Source: Atherinomorus stipes
Taxonomy: Eukaryota > Chordata > Actinopteri > Atheriniformes > Atherinidae
Length of the DNA stretch: 64,000 nucleotides
Reading direction: 5' to 3'
Assembly (NCBI GenBank): GCA_023101725.1
Contig: JALJCO010013386.1
Coordinates: forward strand, 434,001 to 498,000
The notes below the pieces were generated by a model. The model was not told the DNA's origin. It searched no databases and saw nothing but the letters and a program-made list of their open reading frames with translations. This document shows positions 59,758-64,000 of this stretch, piece after piece. The translations under genes were made by a program, and so were the position numbers. Numbering within the stretch: position 1 is the first letter of the stretch; every line of letters begins with the position of its first letter.

Positions 59758-60597
59758 GTCCATGTGCGGTGCATTACGGTTGCGGTGCGGCTTCCAGAGC
59801 AAATAGCAGCCATTATAGTCAGTGGCGTGGCTCACACCAGATACACGACACATGTCCCAGATCTGTCTCAGATGCATCTCGCCACGCCGCTCCACTAAAT
59901 ATAGAAGTCGGGTCTATTTCTGGCGCAGCACGCTCCCAGATCGGGAATCAGAAGTAGGGTTGGCGTTTTTTTATTCGATTTACAAAGTGGAACAGAGCAG
60001 TGACATTGGATTCAGCTATTGTTGAACTGACCTGGAAGAGGAAATGCTCAAACCTGACAAGTTCCGGGAAACCAGAACACGGAAGCGTGATAAGCCCCTA
60101 TTAGCTGTAACATGAAACTGGAAATCAGTGTGTGCAACTCATTTTCATTCCCAACTCACACCTAATGTCTTACCTCTCCATGGGTCAGTTTTCAGTCCAC
60201 AAGGAACTCCTGCTCTTCAGTTGCACTCTTATTGTAAATGATCCCTCAACAACGGTAGAGATGCATTTCCAGAGTGCTAACATACTCAATTATCCCTCAG
60301 TGCTAGCTGTTGCTAGTTGGCAGTCGCTGTACTTTGCTGGGGTTGATGAGATTTGTCTAGAAAAGGCTTAAAAATTACCTCCTTATTCCAGCTTATTGCC
60401 AACACAAAAAGAGGGAGGTGATACCTGAGGATCAAAAGAGAAAATATTGTCCTCCTCCAAAATATTAGTTCATAAGTCATCTGTTCAATCTGTCTAAATG
60501 GACCTTTAAATACATAAAGAATGTACAGTATGACTTCTGGGGTTGTTCTTGTGGCTTTGAGAACAAGAACAAAGTTCTTGCAGGATACTGAACAAGT
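59758..60597. other. Intergenic, nothing recognised
   Basis: No gene or named repeat visible. Confidence 0.5.
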
Positions 60598-60601
60598 TTA
60601 A

Positions 60602-61371
60602 AGGTGCCATGACATCAAATTTCACTTTTCTGGGGTTTTGGATGTATAATATGATCTGGTGTGCACTGATGAAGCCATGTGAATGTCCAGAGTGAGAATC
60701 AAAGTTCCTGTTCATGGTCTGTCAGCTTTGTCTCTCTGCTCAGAAACAGTTGAATCAGACAGCAGGCTATCATTCTACGTAATTCAATTGCTCCAATAAG
60801 AGCACACTATCAAGTAAACAGGGCGCCCCCCCCCCCCTCTCTCTTTCTCCTAATGGTCTATGCACCGTCCACTCCCCCCCCTCCCCTCCCTGTCTGATTC
60901 AGCTGCGTGTATGGAGCTAGTAGTAACTTCTCTGCAGTCAGGTCTGGGTTTTCAAACAAATGGATTTAAAAGAAAACTTCTGCAGTAACACTGAGGGAGG
61001 GGGCCACAACCTTGTCATTACCTGTAAGTTTATTTATTTTCTAAATGCTGTCTTGTCTGATAAAGTTGCTCACTGTCTGAAGTGCCCATGTTGCTAGCAG
61101 TTAGCCTTTAGCAAAGTCCGACCGCAGCTTGACCTAGATTCTCCAAATAAGGTCATAGCCAAATAAGGTGTAGCCAATCAAAATGAAGTCAACGTGGTCT
61201 CTGGGTAAAGCTCCATATCATCACCGGACCCAACTGTATTACTGGGAAGTGAGGTCTGGCGTTTCAAAACAATACTCCGCTGTAAAAAATGCCGTTTTTT
61301 CTTTGAAGTATTTACATATACAGTAATGCCAACAACATAAACTAGTTTTTAACTGCTATGTCATCACTCCT
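60602..61371 (-). mobile_element. TTAA-flanked (piggyBac-like) MITE, copy 2 (inverted)
   Basis: TTAA lies on both sides (60598-60601, 61372-61375). The ends are AGGTGCCATGACATCA and TGTCATCACTCCT. It matches copy 1 (49373-50149) in reverse complement along its whole length, apart from small changes such as the C-rich run at 60822-60837. It has no coding capacity. Confidence 0.85.
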
Positions 61372-61375
61372 TTAA

Positions 61376-61934
61376 GACAGAAGGTTAAATACTACATGAT
61401 CCATCAGTATTTGTTGGTGTAGCTCAGAAAATGGTTAATTGCTTAGTAATCATATTTATTCAACCTTCCCGTACCACTGTAACATTGTAATATATCAGTA
61501 TTAGCAAAGATTAACATCATAAACCACATGTCATCAGTTTCAGACACAGCAGCAGGTCCACCATCATGTCAAGATGACAGCACTGAGGATGTGAGACAAA
61601 ATGAGCTTATTGAGGCAGTTACATTGATCAGTTTACAATCGATCATCTGTAGCTGATTCAAGTGAAGGAATCTTATCTTTACAGCTAAATAAGAAGGTTT
61701 TATTCTGTTGCATACAACATAAGCAGGTTAGGATAATATTGTATCTATTTAGCTTGTATGGGGTCTGTCCTTAAAGCAGAGAGGGAGAAGATGTTTGTGA
61801 ATAAAAGGGGAAATGAAAGTTGTTCTGAAGGTATTGAGGAGGTTGAGGAGAGGCAAAATGTGTGTGGAAACTGCTCAAGTCAGCATAGAGGCCCACCAAG
61901 ACGGTTTGTGCATAGAGTCCAGAATTTTGAGCTA
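61376..61934. other. Intergenic, nothing recognised
   Basis: No gene visible. The last part may be the head of the adjacent SINE. Confidence 0.5.
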
Positions 61935-62235
61935 TGCCCTCTGGGTGCAGGTGGTAGAAAAGGTCATCAAAGGTTGACAGTTCAAATCCTACTTCATCCC
62001 CATCAATCTGTAGTTGTGTCCTTGGGCAGCATGCTTCACTCACCTTGCTTCCGGTGTCTATGTGTCTGAATGTTTGGTGGTAGATGCAGAGGCTGTTGGT
62101 GTGGATTTCATCCACATTTATCTCAGTCTGCTCCAAGCCAGCTGTGGCTACACGTGTAGTTTACCACCATCAGTGTGTGAATGAATTGAATGTAAAGCAT
62201 TTTAGGTCTCTTGAAAAGTACTCTTATGTGTTACC
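61935..62235 (+). mobile_element. tRNA-derived SINE (V-SINE-like)
   Basis: A B-box-like gttcaaatcct lies at about 61979. It is followed by gtgtccttgggcagcatgct and ccagctgtggctac, conserved body motifs of a common fish SINE. The LINE-type tail gtaaagcattttaggtctct ends it. The A box is unclear and the subfamily unknown. Confidence 0.65.
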
Positions 62236-62578
62236 ATGGGGTTATTAAAGGCTCACGCGCATTTTTACACACTAAATCAAATAGCAAGAAAAGAAAAGTA
62301 ATTAAGACAAATAGATATGAAAAAGTGGGATGTACATGCATTTACATATGGGAATATGAGTTGTGCAAATAGCAGTGTGGAGTGGGATGAGTTGGCATGA
62401 AAACAGTCTGGGGGGTCTAAAATGGATGTATGGGTGGTTTCAGATGCAGTGAGGTTTTGGGTTAGAGTGTAGGAGTTGGATGGGCTGAGGAACAAAGGTC
62501 ATCTTCCTCCTGTGTCTTGCAGCATGGACAGAGGTTTTGGTGAGCCACTCAAATTCAGGAAAAATGCACATATATATA

Positions 62579-62636
<58 letters not shown>

Positions 62637-63344
62637 GAAAATGGGTTGTTGCATTTTTACCTGAAGGAAACAAAATAAGCCATAGTCCATAGTTGGATGT
62701 CTGTCTTGTCTATTTACATTAACAACAGTAATGAGAAGCGTCTGGTCGCAATAATATTAAACCACTGCGGCTTGCTGCATTTTAGTAATGTACTGTCTTT
62801 GCTTTTCATAGATAAATATCTTCAAAATTGGACCAGTTCACCAAAACTATAGTTGGAAAGCATATGAAGCAGAATCTGTGTAAACTTACCACTGGCAAAT
62901 TGCTCGATACACAGCTGAGAGCTCTCCTATGGCTTCCAGTTGATGGCAGGAGCCATGTAGCTCGTTGTTCAGGGTCAGCAGGCAGCCTATGAAATGAAAT
63001 CCCATCTCTGGAATGTAGATCGGAACATCCAAAGGCAAAACACAAATTTATTTTAAGGAGAGATGCCGTAGCAGCCGAGCCGGTAGCAGTTAGCCTGTTT
63101 TGTTTACATTTTTGACACTCGAACATCTTCTTCTTCTTCGTTTTCTTTTTCTTCTTCTTGTGCTGTTTTACTGGCGGTACAAACTAACTCAAACTGCACA
63201 TGCCAGTCACCTTAGGGCCTGCGAGCATTTACACTGGAGTCTGAAAAAGGTCAGATTTTACCTGTAATGTAAACAGACATCCAGATCTGGACCAAATCGG
63301 TTTCATGTCACTTTTGTGTTACTTTTGCCTATAGTGTAAACGTA
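62236..63344. other. 1.1 kb intergenic, no gene recognised
   Basis: Contains a long TA repeat (62569-62633) and a pyrimidine-rich ttcttcttcttc stretch at 63124-63160. Confidence 0.55.
62569..62633. repeat. (TA)n microsatellite
   Basis: About 30 TA units with one interruption near the left end (gtaca). Confidence 0.95.
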
Positions 63345-63950
63345 GTCATAGTCTGGTCAGATGAGACCAAAACTGAACTCTTCGGATGTCATAAGAAACA
63401 ACATGTTTGGAGGAGAAATGGTACCATTCTTGACTCCCAAAACACCATAGCAACAGGGAAGTTTGGAGGTGGGAACATCATGGTGTGGGCTGTTTTTCAG
63501 CATGTGGTACTGGCAGACTTCATATCATTAGAGGAAGAATGAATGGAGAAAAATATAGAGACATTCTGGACCAAAATCTGCTGCCATCTGCCAGTTGCTG
63601 AAGATTAAGAGGCTGGATCTTTCAGTTAGACAACCATCCCAAGCACACAGCCAATGAAACACTCAACTGGCTTAGGAAAAAGAAAACAAAAAGCGGCTAG
63701 AATGGCCCAGTCAATCACCCCACTTGAAAATCTTTGAAAAGAACTGAAGATCCAAGTTCACAGAAGAGACCCCCGAACCTTTGAAGCTTTGAAGGCAGTT
63801 TGTGTGGAAGAATGGTCCAAAATTGCATGAGCAATGTATTCCACTCGTTTCTCCATACAGGAGGCATCTGGAAGCTGTAATCACCAACAAAGGTTTTTGC
63901 ACTACTAAGTAAATTTCAGTAAATGTATTCACTACTTATTCCCCATGTCA
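63345..63950 (+). pseudogene. Tc1-type transposase C-terminal remnant
   Basis: All three catalytic neighbourhoods of a DD34E transposase are visible in different frames: WSDETKTELFG (about 63354), [10 protein letters not shown] (about 63622) and PLENL (about 63721). [11 protein letters not shown] lies between the first two. Stops and frame changes show it is dead. The N-terminal half and left terminal repeat are not found upstream, and the right end is close to the window edge. Confidence 0.78.
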
Positions 63951-64000
63951 TTTCACTATATTACACATAACTTAATTTATGGACATAAATGTAAGGACCT

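Overview
The window is from a ray-finned (teleost) fish nuclear genome. This rests on long introns with GT/AG borders, abundant CA, TA and GA microsatellites, and a repeat mix typical of fishes: decayed Tc1 elements, hAT and TTAA-flanked (piggyBac-like) MITEs, L2/RTE-type LINE ends, a SINE and a Ty3/Gypsy LTR element. The exact species cannot be read from the sequence.

The only host gene I can support is the 5' end of slit2, on the minus strand. Four coding exons are visible: exon 1 (13449-13657; start codon, signal peptide, LRRNT cysteine cap) and three 72-nt leucine-rich-repeat exons at 12544-12615, 9554-9625 and 2517-2588. Every junction falls after the second base of a leucine codon. The joined frame gives about 141 residues and matches SLIT2 better than SLIT1 or SLIT3, most clearly in exons 3 and 4. 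The gene continues beyond base 1. Introns 1 to 3 are about 0.8, 2.9 and 7.0 kb.

From about 13.7 to 14.6 kb lies the 5' UTR/promoter side of slit2, with a 53-bp CT/GA tract and a GC/CA alternating run. From about 14.8 kb to the end I find no host gene, in keeping with the gene-poor upstream flank of SLIT2 in other vertebrates. This 49 kb is filled by mobile-element remnants: a Gypsy element with both LTRs and a 5-bp target duplication (23661-27813); two inverted copies of a TTAA-flanked MITE (49373-50149 and 60602-61371); a second TTAA MITE inserted in a dead Tc1 element (50576-51193 within about 50325-51725); a 935-bp Tc1 deletion derivative with both ends (37922-38856); several hAT pieces; LINE 3' ends; and microsatellites.

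The strongest anomaly is the Gypsy element. Its 5' LTR differs from its 3' LTR by eight single-base deletions (seven of C) and no substitution, and its gag/pol interior looks broken in the same way up to about 26.7 kb. This points to sequencing or assembly error, or an odd mutational process, rather than ordinary ageing. I did not find a convincing undescribed biological system.
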